A stretch of 64,000 nt of DNA from Chlorocebus sabaeus (Eukaryota; Chordata; Mammalia; Primates; Cercopithecidae): positions 82,980,382 through 83,044,381 of the forward strand of contig NC_132912.1 in NCBI RefSeq assembly GCF_047675955.1. Direction: 5' to 3'. The position numbers and the translations under genes are program-made. This document shows positions 1-9,905 of this stretch, piece by piece (positions within the stretch are counted from its first letter, which is position 1; the number at the start of each line of letters is the position of its first letter). Below the pieces are notes generated by a model, which ran no database searches, was not told where the DNA came from, and worked only from the letters and a program-made list of their open reading frames with translations.

Positions 1-395
1 ACATTTAGACATTAAGTGATTTTTGTGTGTGTGTTTTGTTTTTTTTGTTCTAAGTTTTTCCAAAGTAAGTTTGTGTCACAGAAATTAAGTTATTGGTTTT
101 TCTGTTGTATTCAAAATAGGGTTTTGTCCTCTAGAAATTGGTTCGATCAAGTGTTTTTGATTGCTTTTTGCTATAATTAAAGTAAGTAGTAACATTTATA
201 ATTGACAGAATAATACAATAGCTGATTTTTCTAAGTAAAGGTCTGTGAAACACTTCATATTCCTATATAAATACAGGTATATGTGTATTTATCTGCAAAT
301 GTGTTTCTACACAATTATAAATGTATAGTAAAAATGAAAAGCGTGCTTTGTGTTATCTAAATGCCTGATTAATACCTTTGTTTTAAAAGGAACCA
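1..395. other. Unassigned AT-rich DNA
   Basis: I see no recognisable repeat or gene. There are T-rich tracts near 30-60 and an A/T-rich mix afterwards. The right boundary is where similarity to L1 ORF2 begins. Confidence 0.5.
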
Positions 396-399
396 TTCC

Positions 400-572
400 T
401 TCATGCAAAAAAACAGTCAACCTGGGAGCCAAAAAACACAATCCCATTCACAATTGTCACAAAAAAATAAAATACCTGGTAATACAGCTAACCAAGAAGG
501 TGAAAGATCTCTTCAAGGAGAACAACAAAAACAAACAAACAAACAAACAAAAAACACCGCTCAAATAATGCA
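400..572 (+). mobile_element. L1 ORF2 fragment, plus strand
   Basis: The plus-strand frame from about 420 to 540 gives a peptide containing IKYL, IQLTKKVKDLF and KENN, which matches the part of L1 ORF2p just after the reverse transcriptase core. An (AACAA)-type expansion at 520-550 interrupts the match, which resumes briefly near 557-566. The fragment is opposite in orientation to the L1 5' piece that starts at about 577, so the two are not one simple insertion. It is probably a relic of an older L1. No function is expected. Confidence 0.75.
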
Positions 573-577
573 TAACT

Positions 578-1365
578 GAAAACTCTCCGCTTGGAGAGTT
601 TCTGCCGAGAGATCTGCTGTTAGTCTGATGGGCTTCCCTTTGTGTGTAACCTGGCCTTTCTCTCTGGCTGCCCTTAACATTTTTTCCTTCATTTCAACTT
701 TGGTGAATCTGACAATTATGTCTTGGAGTTGCTCTTCTCAAGGGGTATCTTTGTGGCATTGTCTGTATTTCCTGAATTTGAATGTTGGCCTGCCTTACTA
801 GGTTGGGGAAGTTCTCCTGGATGATATCCTGCGGAGTGTTTTCCAACTTGGTTCCATTTTCCCCATCACTTTCAGGCACCCCAATCAGACGTAGATTTGG
901 TCTTTTCACATAATCCCATATTTCTTGGAGGCTTCGTTCATTTCTTTTTACTCTTTTTTCTCTAAACTTCTCTTCTCGCTTCATTTCATTCATTTGATCT
1001 TCAATTGCTGATATGCTTTCTTCCAGTTGATTGAGTCAGTTACTGAAGCTTCTGCATTTGTCATGTAGTTCTCGTGTTATGGTTTTCATCTCTATCAGTT
1101 CTTTTAAAGTCTTCTCTGCATTGATTATTCTAGTTACCCTTTCATCCATTCTCTTTTCAAGGTTTTTAGTTTCTTTGCTCTGGTTATGTAGTTCCTTCTT
1201 TAGCTCTGAGAAGTTTGATTGACTGAAGCCTTCTTCTCTAAACTCATCAAAGTCATTTTCTATCCAGCTTTGTTCTGTTGCTGGCAATGAGCTGCGTTCC
1301 TTTGGAGGGGGAGATGTGCTCTGATTTTTTGAATTTCCAGCTTTTCTGCACTGCTTTTTCCCCAT
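578..1365 (-). pseudogene. L1 ORF1p (RNA-binding chaperone) remnant
   Basis: L1 ORF1p is the trimeric nucleic-acid chaperone of the L1 particle. The start codon lies at 1365-1363 and the first residues read MGKKQ. The frame keeps the N-terminal Ser/Pro-rich segment (SPPPKERSS) and part of the coiled coil, then stops at about 1036. A second stretch, from about 993 down to 694, preserves the RRM-side motif IWDYVKRPNLRLIGVPESD. Further frame changes follow before the break at about 577. With a premature stop, frameshifts and a missing C-terminal domain it cannot encode a working ORF1p. Confidence 0.88.
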
Positions 1366-2383
1366 CTTTGTGGTTTTAAATCTGTCTTTGGTCTTTGATG
1401 ATGGTGACGTACTGATGGGGTTTTGGTGTGGGTGTCCTTTCTGTTTGTTAGTTTTCCTTCTCACAGTCAGGACCCTCCGCTGTAGGTCTGTTGGAGTTTG
1501 CATGAGGTCCAGTCCAGACCCTGTTTGCCAAGGTATCAGCAGTGGAGGCTGCAGAAGATAGAATATTGCTTAACAGTGAGTGTTGCTGTCTGATTCTTGC
1601 TCTGGAAGCTTCGTCTCAGGGATGTACCCCACCGTGTGAGGTGTGAGGTGTTGATCTGCACCTAGCGGGGGATGTCTCCCAGTTAGGCTACTCAGGGGTC
1701 AGGGACCCACTTGAGCAGGCAGTCTGTCTGTTCTCAGATCTCAGCCTCCATGCTGGGAGATCCACTGCTCTCTTCAAAGCTGTCAGACAGGTGCATTTAC
1801 CTCTGCCGAGGTTTCTGCTGCTTTTTGTTTAGCTATGCCCTATCTCCAGAGGAGGAGTCTACAGAGGCAGGCCCACCTCCTTGACCTGTGGTGGGCTTCA
1901 CCCAATTTGAGCTTCCTGGTGGCTTTGTTTACCTACTTAAGCCTCAGCAATGGCGGGCACCCCTCCCCCAGCCTCACTGCCATTTTGCAGTTAGATCTCA
2001 GACTGCTATGCCAGCAATGAGAGAGGCTCCGTGGGCGTGGGACCCTCTGGGCCAGGTGTGGGATATAATCTCCTGATGTGCCGTTTGCTAAGACCCTTGG
2101 TAAAGCACAGCATTAGGGTGGGAGTTACCTGATTTTCCAGGTGTTGTGTGTCTCAATTTTCTTTGGCTAGGAAAAGGAATTCCCTTCCCCCTTGCACTTC
2201 CCAGGTGAGGCGATGACTCACCCTGCTTCAGCTCTCACTGTTCGGGCTGCACCCGTGGACCAGTGCCAACTGTCCGACACGCCCCAGTGAGATGAACCCG
2301 GTACTTCAGTTGAAAATGCAGAAATCACCCATCTTCTGTGTTGCTCACGCTGGGAGCTAGAGGCTGGAGCTGTTCCTATTCGA

Positions 2384-2391
2384 CCATCTTG
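2384..2391 (-). promoter_or_regulatory. YY1-type site at L1 transcription start
   Basis: The minus strand reads CAAGATGG about 10 bases inside the L1 5' end. In the L1 family this is the YY1 site that positions transcription initiation at +1. The motif is intact here, but whether it is used is unknown and the element downstream is defective. Confidence 0.55.
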
Positions 2392-2401
2392 CGCACGCCC
2401 C

Positions 2402-2625
2402 TTAATTGTGTATTTTGAAATAACTTATAGAGTGTAATGGGACTGACTGTAACTCAAAGGATAAATATTTGAGGGAATGGATACCCCATTATCCATGACG
2501 TGCTTATTTTACCTTGCATGCCTGTATTAAAACATCATATGTATCCCATAAATATATATACCTACTACGTACTCACAAAAATTAAAAATAAATAAGTATA
2601 AAAGTAAAATTAAGAATGGATATAT
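2402..2625 (+). mobile_element. L1M 3' end, plus strand
   Basis: The segment carries the recognisable end of an older mammalian L1 3' UTR: a block with GGATACCCCATT, then GCATGCCTGTAT, then CCCATAAATATATA, ending in an A-rich tail near 2575-2620. It is plus-oriented, like the ORF2 fragment at 400-572, so both may be parts of an old L1 into or next to which the younger L1 piece was placed. Confidence 0.75.
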
Positions 2626-3244
2626 ATTTTAAACACCAAGTCATTTTTAGGTAGAGAGTTCATATAATTTACTGTTTTAAACAGGGTACTATTACAGTTA
2701 TTTGGGACACTGGCAACAGGTATACAGGAGGACCATCCTGAGAAAACCAGATTTATGGTCACTCTAGTTTCAGGAAACCAGTGAACCCTTTAAATCGTCT
2801 GTGAATGCTTGTGGTTTTTTTTTTGTTGTTGTTTGCATGGGCATTTAAGGATTGACAAAGCAGACCCAGAGTTTTATACAACTTTTTAAATGGGTTTATT
2901 TCCAAAGGAATTTTAAGAACTTCTGGTTTGAGCTATTCTGTAATCAGGAAATAAGAAAATATTGAAACACTCAGGAATTATGAATGAGTTAAGCAAAGAA
3001 GTAAAGCAAGTGACTAACTTATGAACACATGTATATATGAACATGTGAATTATAGAAAATCCGCTCTATATGTTATTAACTCTTTTTAGATATCCAATTC
3101 AACAGTCACTGAAATTTCACCAATTCAATTATGAATGGATTTTTATCACAAATAATGGTAAATAAAGCTTACCCTTCTTTTATCTACCAACACCCCATAT
3201 ACATTCTAATGAATAGTTAACTACTATTAACCAATAAAAGAAGT
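2626..3244. other. Unassigned DNA
   Basis: No repeat or coding signal that I recognise. There is a T-tract at about 2815-2835. The AT-rich composition is unremarkable. Confidence 0.4.
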
Positions 3245-3430
3245 TCAGATGATAGAGTCAAGAATTATTAGATAAACTTGGTTCAAATTCTTTCTGTACT
3301 CTTTAATGATTTGAGAAATTTTAGGCGAGTTATCCTTTTATCCTAGGCCTCAGTTTCTACATCTATGAGATGAGAAAGCTACACTGAGGACAATGATTGT
3401 AACTTTGTAAGTTCACTAAAATAGTACAAC
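3245..3430 (+). repeat. MIR SINE, plus strand
   Basis: Order and spacing fit MIR: a diverged GGTTCAAAT motif near 3281, a GCGAGTTA-like core, then CCTCAGTTTCTACATCTATGAGATG at 3348-3372, equivalent to the MIR conserved core. It is an old tRNA-derived SINE copy, strongly diverged. Confidence 0.75.
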
Positions 3431-4040
3431 TTAACATTATTTTTATGAATGTACAAACTATGCCATTGCCATTCTGATTTCCATAGGTCTTCTGAAAATA
3501 GAGACCATTTCTGTTAAGTTTTTAAGTTCATTGTCTAGTAACCATTCCTTTGCACAGTTGGCTGGGTCTCACATCCAGATAATGTATCACATTTTAAAAC
3601 ACAAATAAAATTTTAGAATGTGCAGTCAAACGGAGAGTTCTAATACCAAAAACTGCATGATAATGTAGACTACCATTTAATTTATTTTCTGTGGCACTTT
3701 TTCTCCCAAGGTAAAAAATTCTATTAGTAATGTTTCCAAGTACTTGTTATTTCATTAATATTAGTCCTGGCAGCTATGTCCAGGTAATAATTTAAACTAT
3801 TAAAAAGGTAATATGTTACTCCCTAGGAATTTATTAACATTTTAATAACCTTAAAAGATTTGTAGATAATTTTGAGTCTGTTGAAATGTTTATATATTCT
3901 AAGTTAGAGAAGGGATTGTAAATGAATTAATTCTTCCCTGTTTATCAAAGAAGCATAAGTTCATTGTAATAAAACTTAAATCAGACAGATGACAAAAATA
4001 GAAATCTTCCCAATCCTATGGTTAGAGAAAGAAACATTTT
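3431..4040. other. Unassigned AT-rich DNA
   Basis: No recognisable repeat, exon or RNA gene. Stop codons are frequent in all frames. Confidence 0.4.
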
Positions 4041-4065
4041 ATGTATGTGTGTGTGTATATATATA

Positions 4066-4109
<44 letters not shown>
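4041..4109. repeat. Compound (TG)n(TA)n(CA)n microsatellite
   Basis: A short TG run (about 4045-4056) is followed by TA units and then an uninterrupted (CA)21 at 4068-4109. The TG and CA arms are complementary, so the tract can fold back on itself. It is probably length-polymorphic. Confidence 0.95.
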
Positions 4110-4110
<1 letters not shown>

Positions 4111-4222
4111 AGGGCTTTATATATATAAATAAAATGGATATATAAATATCCATTATGCAGGAGGTCAAAAGTTGTCCTAAATTGTCTCCATGTCATTGAA
4201 TGAAGTCAAGAAAGGGTCAGGG

Positions 4223-4529
4223 GGCCGGGCGCCAGTGGCTCACGCCTGTAATCCCTGCACTTTGGGAGGCCGAGGCGGGCGGATCACGAGGTCAGGAGAT
4301 CGAGACCATCCTGGCTAACACGGTGAAACCCCGTCTCTACTAAAATACAAAAAAAATTAGCCGGGCACGGTGGCGGGCGCCTGTAGTCCCAGCTACTCGG
4401 GAGGCTGAGGCAGGAGAATGGCACGAACCCGGGAGCGGAGCTTGCAGTGAGCCGAGATGGTGCCACTGCACTCCAGCCTGGGCGACAGAGTGAAGACTCC
4501 GCCTCAAAAAAAAAAAAAAAAAAAAAAAA
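4223..4529 (+). mobile_element. AluY, full length, plus strand
   Basis: The element begins GGCCGGGCGC, has both arms, an A-rich linker and a 3' poly-A tail (4506-4529). Diagnostic AluY-like wording includes GAGACCATCCTGGCTAACACGG and GGAGCTTGCAGTGAGCCGAG. It is flanked by an exact 14-bp target-site duplication, AAGAAAGGGTCAGG, at 4208-4221 and 4528-4541. The antisense strand supports an open frame that is only an Alu shadow. A pol III A/B box arrangement is present in the left arm; expression is not implied. Confidence 0.95.
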
Positions 4530-4541
4530 GAAAGGGTCAGG

Positions 4542-5654
4542 CTTAGTCTGAACAGAGAGCAAGCATTTCATGCTTTCCTAGAAGTTTTATATGATTCCAA
4601 ACTTCCCAGTTCTACACCTATACCATCCCCCTCTTGATACAATGTTCATACTTTGTCCACCCTACCTATATTGTTATAGGTAGAGCGCTGACAACTGTCA
4701 CTCTCATCTAGAGGTCTCTGATCCTTGCTTGTAGTAATACATTACTATACTTTATGACCTCCAGCACCACCCATAAACTCTGAAGTTCTAAACTAGGCAT
4801 CTTAAGGACTTCATGCTAAATACTAAACATCATTCATCTGCATACTATTTGTGGAAAAATGAAGTCTTCACCTTCCCCATCGTCCTCAGCCTGAGTGTAG
4901 AAATGCTATTACTGATTTCAACTTATTATGCCTACTTTTTAACAAAAGAATTACAGTTAATTAACCAGGATATCAAACAGCAATTCAAAGTCTTCATTTT
5001 GCCTTGATATTGTAATGAGCACTGAATAGGGGAGGGAAAGTTTGGAAACTTCATACCTCTTTAATTACACTCCTCATTGTCTTTTATTATTGGACCTCTA
5101 TATGAATATTGATAGTACAATTAAGTTCAGCCCTTCATACCAAGCACTGTTAATGCATTTTCCAAAATCAATAATCAAATTAGTAAGGAATGTGGGAGAA
5201 CAAGTTATGTTTACAATATCAGACCAACATGCAACTAAAATAACATTAGACAATAGTGAGAGGTGGATCCAAGTTTAAAACACATTAAAATACCATTCAA
5301 CTAACATGGGCTTATCAGGAAAGCTTTTATAAATCAGTCTTTCTGTGGCAGAGCTATGACCATGACAAATCACTAGATCATAAACTTTCCATAACTGCAT
5401 ATTGTCTGATCAAGGTCAACAGCATAAATTTTAAGTCAAAGCTCAAATCACTTAGTTTCAATAAATCTCATCTTCCATCACTTATATAACATTTTTGATA
5501 GTCCACCACAACTGTACTAATGGCTCATAGAAGTTATTTAATAATATATTTGATGCATAAAAAGCTTAGGAAAAAGTAAATTGCAAAAATAAAATTAGGT
5601 TATGAACATATCTCTGGGATTCTCATTACAAAGCTTAAGAACTATACTATCTGC
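4542..5654. other. Unassigned DNA, 1.1 kb
   Basis: I recognise no repeat family and no exon. Short open frames (about 64-78 codons) near 4813-5278 show no known motif and no coding-like composition. This is single-copy-looking AT-rich sequence. Confidence 0.4.
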
Positions 5655-5942
5655 TGTATTAGTCCATCCTTGCACTACTATGAAGAACTGTGTCTGGAAT
5701 GTATTCCTTCCAGTGGGTTCTTGGTCTTGCTGACTTCAAGAATGAAGCTGCAGACTTTCCTGGTGAGTGTTGCAGCTCTTAAAGCTGGCGTGTCTAGAGT
5801 TTGTTCCTTCAGATATGTCCAGAGTTTCTTCCTTCCCGTGGGTTCGTGGTCCCACTGACTTCAAGAATGAAGTCATGGACCTTTGCGACAAGCCTTACAG
5901 CTCTTAAAGGTGGTGCAGAACCACAGAGTGAGCAGCAGCAAG

Positions 5943-5948
5943 ATTTAT
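5943..5948 (-). terminator. LTR12-type polyadenylation signal
   Basis: The minus strand reads AATAAA within the AATAAATCTTGCTGCTG context that marks the R region of LTR12-type LTRs. It would end R for transcripts arriving on the minus strand. Confidence 0.55.
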
Positions 5949-6029
5949 TGTGAAGAATGAAAGAACAAAACTTCCACAGCATGGAGGGGGACCTGAGCTG
6001 GTTGCCACTGCTGGCTTGGGGGTGGCCAG

Positions 6030-6037
6030 CTTTTATT
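6030..6037 (-). promoter_or_regulatory. LTR12-type TATA-like box
   Basis: The minus strand reads AATAAAAG at this spot, just downstream of the U3 repeats, as in HERV9 LTRs. A start site would be expected roughly 25-30 bases further along the minus strand, near 6000. Confidence 0.55.
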
Positions 6038-6063
6038 CCCTTATTTGTCCCTGTCCACCTCCT

Positions 6064-6185
6064 GTTGATTGGTCCATTTTACAGAGTGCTGATTGGTCCA
6101 TTTTACAGAGTGCTGATTGGTGTGTTTACAATCCTTTAGACATAGAGCACTGATTGGTGCATTTTTACAGAAGTGCTGATTAGTG
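6064..6185 (-). repeat. LTR12-type U3 tandem repeats with CCAAT motifs
   Basis: Four or five copies of an about 24-bp unit containing GCTGATTGG (or GCTGATTAG) recur at 6064, 6087, 6111, 6149 and 6175. On the minus strand each gives CCAATCAGC, an NF-Y type CCAAT box. Known HERV9 LTRs use such U3 repeats as enhancers; activity here is inference. Confidence 0.75.
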
Positions 6186-6613
6186 CATTTGCAATCCTTT
6201 AGCTAGACAGAAAAGTTCTCCAAGTCCCCTGTGGACCCAGGAAATTCAGCTGGCTTCACCTCTCAGAACTACCTGAGACTGGGTAATTTATAAAGAAAAA
6301 AGGTTTACTTTGCTCATGGTTCAGCAGACTGTACAGGAAGCATTACTAGAGAGGCCAGGAAACCTACAATTACGAAGGAAGGTGAAGGCAAAGCAAGCAC
6401 ATCCTACACTGCTGGGGCAGGAGGAAGAGAAAGAAGGGAAGGTGCTACACACTTTTAAACGACTAGATCTCATGAGAACTCACTATTATGAGAACAACAA
6501 GCAGGGAAATCTGCCTCCTTGATCCAATCATTTCCCACCAGACCCCTCCTCCAACATTGGGGATTACACTTTGACATGCGATTTGGGAGGGGATACAAAT
6601 CTAAACCATATCA

Positions 6614-6811
6614 TCTTTCAAAGCTTAATATCTCAGTAGTTTGATATGTCATATTCTGAAAAGAAATGTTAAGTAGGCCTGCCATTTATTTACAGACCAG
6701 GCATCTCTTTTCAGGTATAATACATTTTTTGTTTCATATCAATTTTTAAGGAGGTATTTTAACACCTTCAAAGTAGATTACATTCCCTGTACCTTTTCAT
6801 TTATTGATTTT
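6614..6811. other. Short unassigned gap
   Basis: AT-rich sequence between the MaLR LTR and an L1M fragment. Nothing recognised. Confidence 0.4.
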
Positions 6812-7203
6812 TAAATTTATTTTTATTGATATATATTTATACATTTTCATGGGATGCATGTGACATTTTGTTACATGCATAGAATATGAAATGATCAAGT
6901 CAGGGTATTTAGAATATCCATCACCTTGAGCATTCATTATTTCCATGTGTTCGGAACATTTCAAATCCTCTCTTCTAGCTATTTTGAAATATACAATATG
7001 TTGTTGTTAACTATAGTCACTCTACTCTTCTATCAAACAGCAGAATGTATTCCTTCTATCTAATTGTATGTTTGTACCCATTAACCCAATTGTCTTCATC
7101 GCCTCCCCAACACCCCACTCAATCTCTGGTTTGTATAATTTTACTCTCTACCTCCATGAGATCAGCTTTTTTAGTTTCTACACGTGAGTGAGAACATGTG
7201 ATA
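6812..7203 (-). mobile_element. L1M 3' UTR/ORF2-end fragment, minus strand
   Basis: The plus strand shows the antisense L1M signature: TTTATTGATATATA, then GGGATGCATGTGACATTTTG, TATCCATCACCTTGAGCATT, GTTAACTATAGTCACTCTAC, CTCTACCTCCATGAGATCA and GAGTGAGAACATGTGA. The same family region recurs at 35450-36745 in the same orientation. Confidence 0.88.
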
Positions 7204-7204
7204 G

Positions 7205-7410
7205 ATATTTGTCTTTCTGATCTGCTCCTTTTCATACTTCCCTTTTATAGCACTTATCAATATAATTAATTTTTCTGCTTCTGTATTCCCTCATGGATGG
7301 TAAGAATCAAGAGGACAGATAAACAAGCATTCAGTATTCTATACTGCATCCACAGTGCCCACCATAGAGTGTGTGATGCACAGCAACTTCTCAGAAAACT
7401 GTTGAATAGA
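7205..7410 (+). repeat. L2 LINE 3' end, plus strand
   Basis: Typical diverged L2 tail: TATAGCACTTATCAATATAATT, then ATGGTAAGAATCAAGAGGAC, then CCACAGTGCCCACCATAGAG, ending near GTTGAATAG. No coding capacity remains. Confidence 0.7.
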
Positions 7411-7439
7411 AATTGATATCATACTGCTTTTTTGTCATG

Positions 7440-8290
7440 TTCATCAAAATTTCCCAAAAGGTACTTAAAGCTCAACCTAAGATTGAAGTCATTAGCTCCC
7501 AGTCTTCCCCTGATTCCCTAACTCCCCAGTGCAGTTCTCCTCCTATATTTCCCATCTGTGTAACTGTTGGCACCATCTATCCCAGAATGTGGGAATCATT
7601 CTTAGCTCCTTTACCCTCTTCTCCCCAGCTTACGTTACTTTCTAAGTGCGTTGAGATGCCTTCTATGTCTCTTCTCATCTTAACAATGGGATAGTCTTTT
7701 GACTGGACCTCTTTTTTTGACTGGACTTTTTACTTTTTTTTTTTTTCCCTTCCTCTCTCTCCTATGTTAGCCAAATTAATTGTTTTAATAAAATGCAAAT
7801 ATAATAATTTTAACACCTTGTTTAAAAATGTGTTTTATAGCTTCCTATCTGCTAAGATTTAAGCCCACACTCCTAAATGTGGCTTATAAATTCATATTTG
7901 AATCTAGTTTCTGTTTTTCTTTAGCCTAACTCCTTACCGAACCTCTTCTACTCTCATTCTCATCAGACTGAAATAGCTTGTCATAATCATTCGGACTTTG
8001 GAGGCTTTGAATACTTCGCATACCTTTTTCCCTTTGCCTTCTCCCTTGTCTATCCATTAGCTAATATTACTTCTTCTAAAGAGCTTTGCTCACCCTACAG
8101 GTTGAGGTCAGGTGCTCTTTTTGTAGGTATTTGTTCTCTATTTCAATCCAACATTTTATTTTAGTAGTCACTTGTTTGTGTCTCCCACTGTATTGTAAAA
8201 TTATTGGAGTGGAGGCTGTATCTATTTTATTTATTGTTTTATACCTAAAGTATGACACATACTAGGCACCTAAATATTTGAATTAATGAA
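7440..8290 (+). repeat. L2 LINE fragment(s), plus strand
   Basis: The segment shows, in order, diverged L2 landmarks: CTTCCTATCTGCTAAGATTTAAG at 7841-7863, TTTGCCTTCTCC near 8033, TTGAGGTCAGGTGCTC at 8102-8117, GTCTCCCACTGTATTGTAAA near 8180-8199, and ACATACTAGGCACCTAAATATTTGAATTAATGAA at the end. The first 300 bp (to about 7730) is less certain and may be a separate piece. A T-tract lies at 7730-7746. Confidence 0.6.
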
Positions 8291-8354
8291 CAGATAAAGA
8301 ATTGTTAGGGGAAGCACTGAATAATATTAAGCAAGAGGGTAACAAAATCAGATT

Positions 8355-8545
8355 TAGAATAATTATAAAAGCATAGGCTCTAGAGATAAGGCTGTATTCA
8401 AATCCTGTGTTTACTTCTTACTCCTATATAATCTTCTACAAATTAATTAATTTTCAAAACTGCAGTTTTCTTAAGTTAAAAATTATTAATAATGACATTA
8501 ATAAGGAGAGGCATTTTGTTTGGATTCTAAGGCATTACAAACACT
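8355..8545 (+). repeat. MIR SINE, plus strand
   Basis: A diverged MIR: GCATAGGCTCTAGAGATAAG, then TATTCAAATCCTG and a degenerate splice of the core and 3' end (AAAATTATTAATAATGACATTAATAAGGAG). It ends near 8545. Confidence 0.6.
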
Positions 8546-9480
8546 CATTTTTAATAAGCTGAAACTAAATGCTACATAGCCATGGTAGTCAGACATATGG
8601 AGTTGAAAATATCACACTTATTGTTGATAAAGATGAGACTGAAAAATAAAAGTCAGCGTGTTAGCCAAGATTATTTTATATTCCTGAATTAAGTTTCCCA
8701 CACAATTATAAGAAGCATTGGCAAAACCTACACAAATGTGGCATAGAAAATAAGAAAGAATACTCTGCAAGCAGGCAGGCTGTCTGATCCCAAAAGAAAG
8801 GGAGGAGGTGAATCTAACAGGCTCAGTTCCTTATGCCAAACTTGCCAATCAGAGGATCTGTTTTTCCTCTACAAGAAGTGAGTAAAGTGATGTAGACAGG
8901 CCAGGGATGTCCCTCTAGGCATTGGTGCTCACATTTGGCAACGTGTAGAGATATGTTCAGGTGTGACAAATGGATGGTGTGACTAGGATCTAGTTGGTGG
9001 AGCTTAGGAATGTTGGTAAGCATGTTACAGAACAGTATTCCAAAATGACAATAATGCCAAAGTCAAGAACTTTGCTCTAGTGTAAGTTTTCTTGTCTCAA
9101 ATTATATCACATTTGATATTATTATATTTTAGTATTTGTCTAGTACTTCATTTTTTGGGGATATATTTTAATTATTTTACCCTCATATTATAAAATATTC
9201 CCTCATATTATTTAGGAATATATCTAAATTATTTTTTCAAACTTTAAATATTAACTTGGGAGTTTATTTTCTTTTTATTTATTGTAATCATAATCTTGGT
9301 TTCATTGTTATAATCTTTAATTTTCCTATGCTTTGTATGACTCTTTTCTTATCTTTTTGTGATTTATTCGCATTTTGTGAATTTGTGTATAATTTTCTTA
9401 ATGTAGGTTTTTTCATCTTTTGGCTTGTAGGTTCTATACACTATTGATAAGATTTTAGTGTTTACATAAGAATATTTACT
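8546..9480. other. Unassigned DNA, about 0.9 kb
   Basis: Nothing recognised. It becomes very T/A-rich after 9090. The open frames at 8823-9023 and 9256-9447 have no family features. Confidence 0.4.
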
Positions 9481-9482
9481 AT

Positions 9483-9600
9483 TACTCTGCTCATGCTTCA
9501 ATAACAAAATAACACAGGTTAGGTGGCTTAAACAATAGAAATTTATTGTCTCACAGTGCAGGAGTCTGGGAAGTCCAAGACTGAGATGTTAGTAGAGTTG
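9483..9600 (-). mobile_element. MLT1-type (ERVL-MaLR) LTR fragment, minus strand
   Basis: The plus strand carries the antisense of an MLT1 LTR 3' part: AGGTGGCTTAAACAATAGAAATTTATTGTCTCACAGT followed by GAGTCTGGGAAGTCCAAGA. Only about 120 bp remain before a GT-rich stretch. Confidence 0.7.
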
Positions 9601-9604
9601 TTTC

Positions 9605-9905
9605 TGTGTGTGTATGTATGTGTGTCATATAAAGTACATTTTAACTCAAAATTGTCACATTGGCTAAAGAACATTATATAATGATATAAAGGTCAATTTA
9701 TCATGAAGATATAACAATTATAAATATTGTATTTTCTGCTTCTATGAGTTTGACTACTATAGATAACTCATATAAGTGGAATAAGTGCTGATGGTATTAA
9801 TATCACAGGTATAGGCCTATTCATCAAATTTTATACATTCAATTGGGCCATTCCCCATATATAAATTATACCTCAATAAAACTGTTAAAAATAGGAAATG
9901 GAAGG
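9605..9905 (+). mobile_element. Patchwork of L1M fragments
   Basis: A (TG)n-like run at 9605-9628 precedes sequence similar to L1 ORF2 (AGGTCAATTTATCATGAAGATATAACAATTATAAATA). The end matches an L1M 3' terminus, TTATACCTCAATAAAACTG at 9864-9885 followed by an A-rich tail. A central segment (TTCTGCTTCTATGAGTTTGAC) looks like the antisense of L1. The internal order is scrambled, so boundaries are approximate. Confidence 0.55.

Larger units (their letters stand above)
577..2401 (-). mobile_element. Primate L1 5' end (5' UTR plus most of ORF1), minus strand
   Basis: Read on the minus strand, this begins at 2401 with the G-rich L1 start followed by a CAAGATGG (YY1-type) motif. It continues through a 5' UTR of about 1.04 kb, the ORF1 start codon at 1365-1363, and ORF1 to about 577, where similarity stops abruptly inside ORF1. 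The 5' UTR and ORF1 resemble primate L1P subfamilies (L1PA/L1PB age). The rest of ORF1, all of ORF2, the 3' UTR and the poly-A tail are absent, so this is not the usual 5'-truncated form. An L1M 3' end abuts it on the right and an opposite-strand ORF2 fragment on the left. Confidence 0.9.
5689..6265 (-). mobile_element. LTR12-type (HERV9) solo LTR nested in the MaLR LTR
   Basis: The minus-strand element starts TGAGAGGTGAAGCC at 6265 and ends in ACACA at 5689, 577 bp in all. It is flanked by a 4-bp duplication GAAC at 5685-5688 and 6266-6269, the size HERV9 makes. U3 holds tandem repeats of the CAGTGCTGATTGG type (6060-6185 on the plus strand) with inverted CCAAT motifs. The R/U5 part shows the GAGTGAGCAGCAGCAAGATT block. 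It is short for LTR12C, so an LTR12 or an LTR12 with few U3 repeats is likely. No internal retroviral genes remain. Confidence 0.88.
5655..6613 (-). mobile_element. MaLR (MST/THE1-type) solo LTR, split by an LTR12-type element
   Basis: On the minus strand the LTR starts TGATATGG at 6613 and ends at 5655 with the rc of TGTATTAG. Between these lie typical MaLR landmarks: CCTGAGACTGGGTAATTTAT at 6272-6291 and CTCATGAGAACTCACTAT near 6470-6487. The LTR is interrupted at 5689-6265 by another LTR; removing it joins AAGAAC to TACCTGAGACTGG as the family expects. The flanking 5-mers (TCTGC and TCTTT) match only partly, consistent with age. The internal retroviral region is absent. Confidence 0.82.

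Noticed and set aside
4284..4571. Minus-strand open frame of 95 codons with a poly-Phe run
   Set aside because: It is the antisense of the AluY and its poly-A tail.
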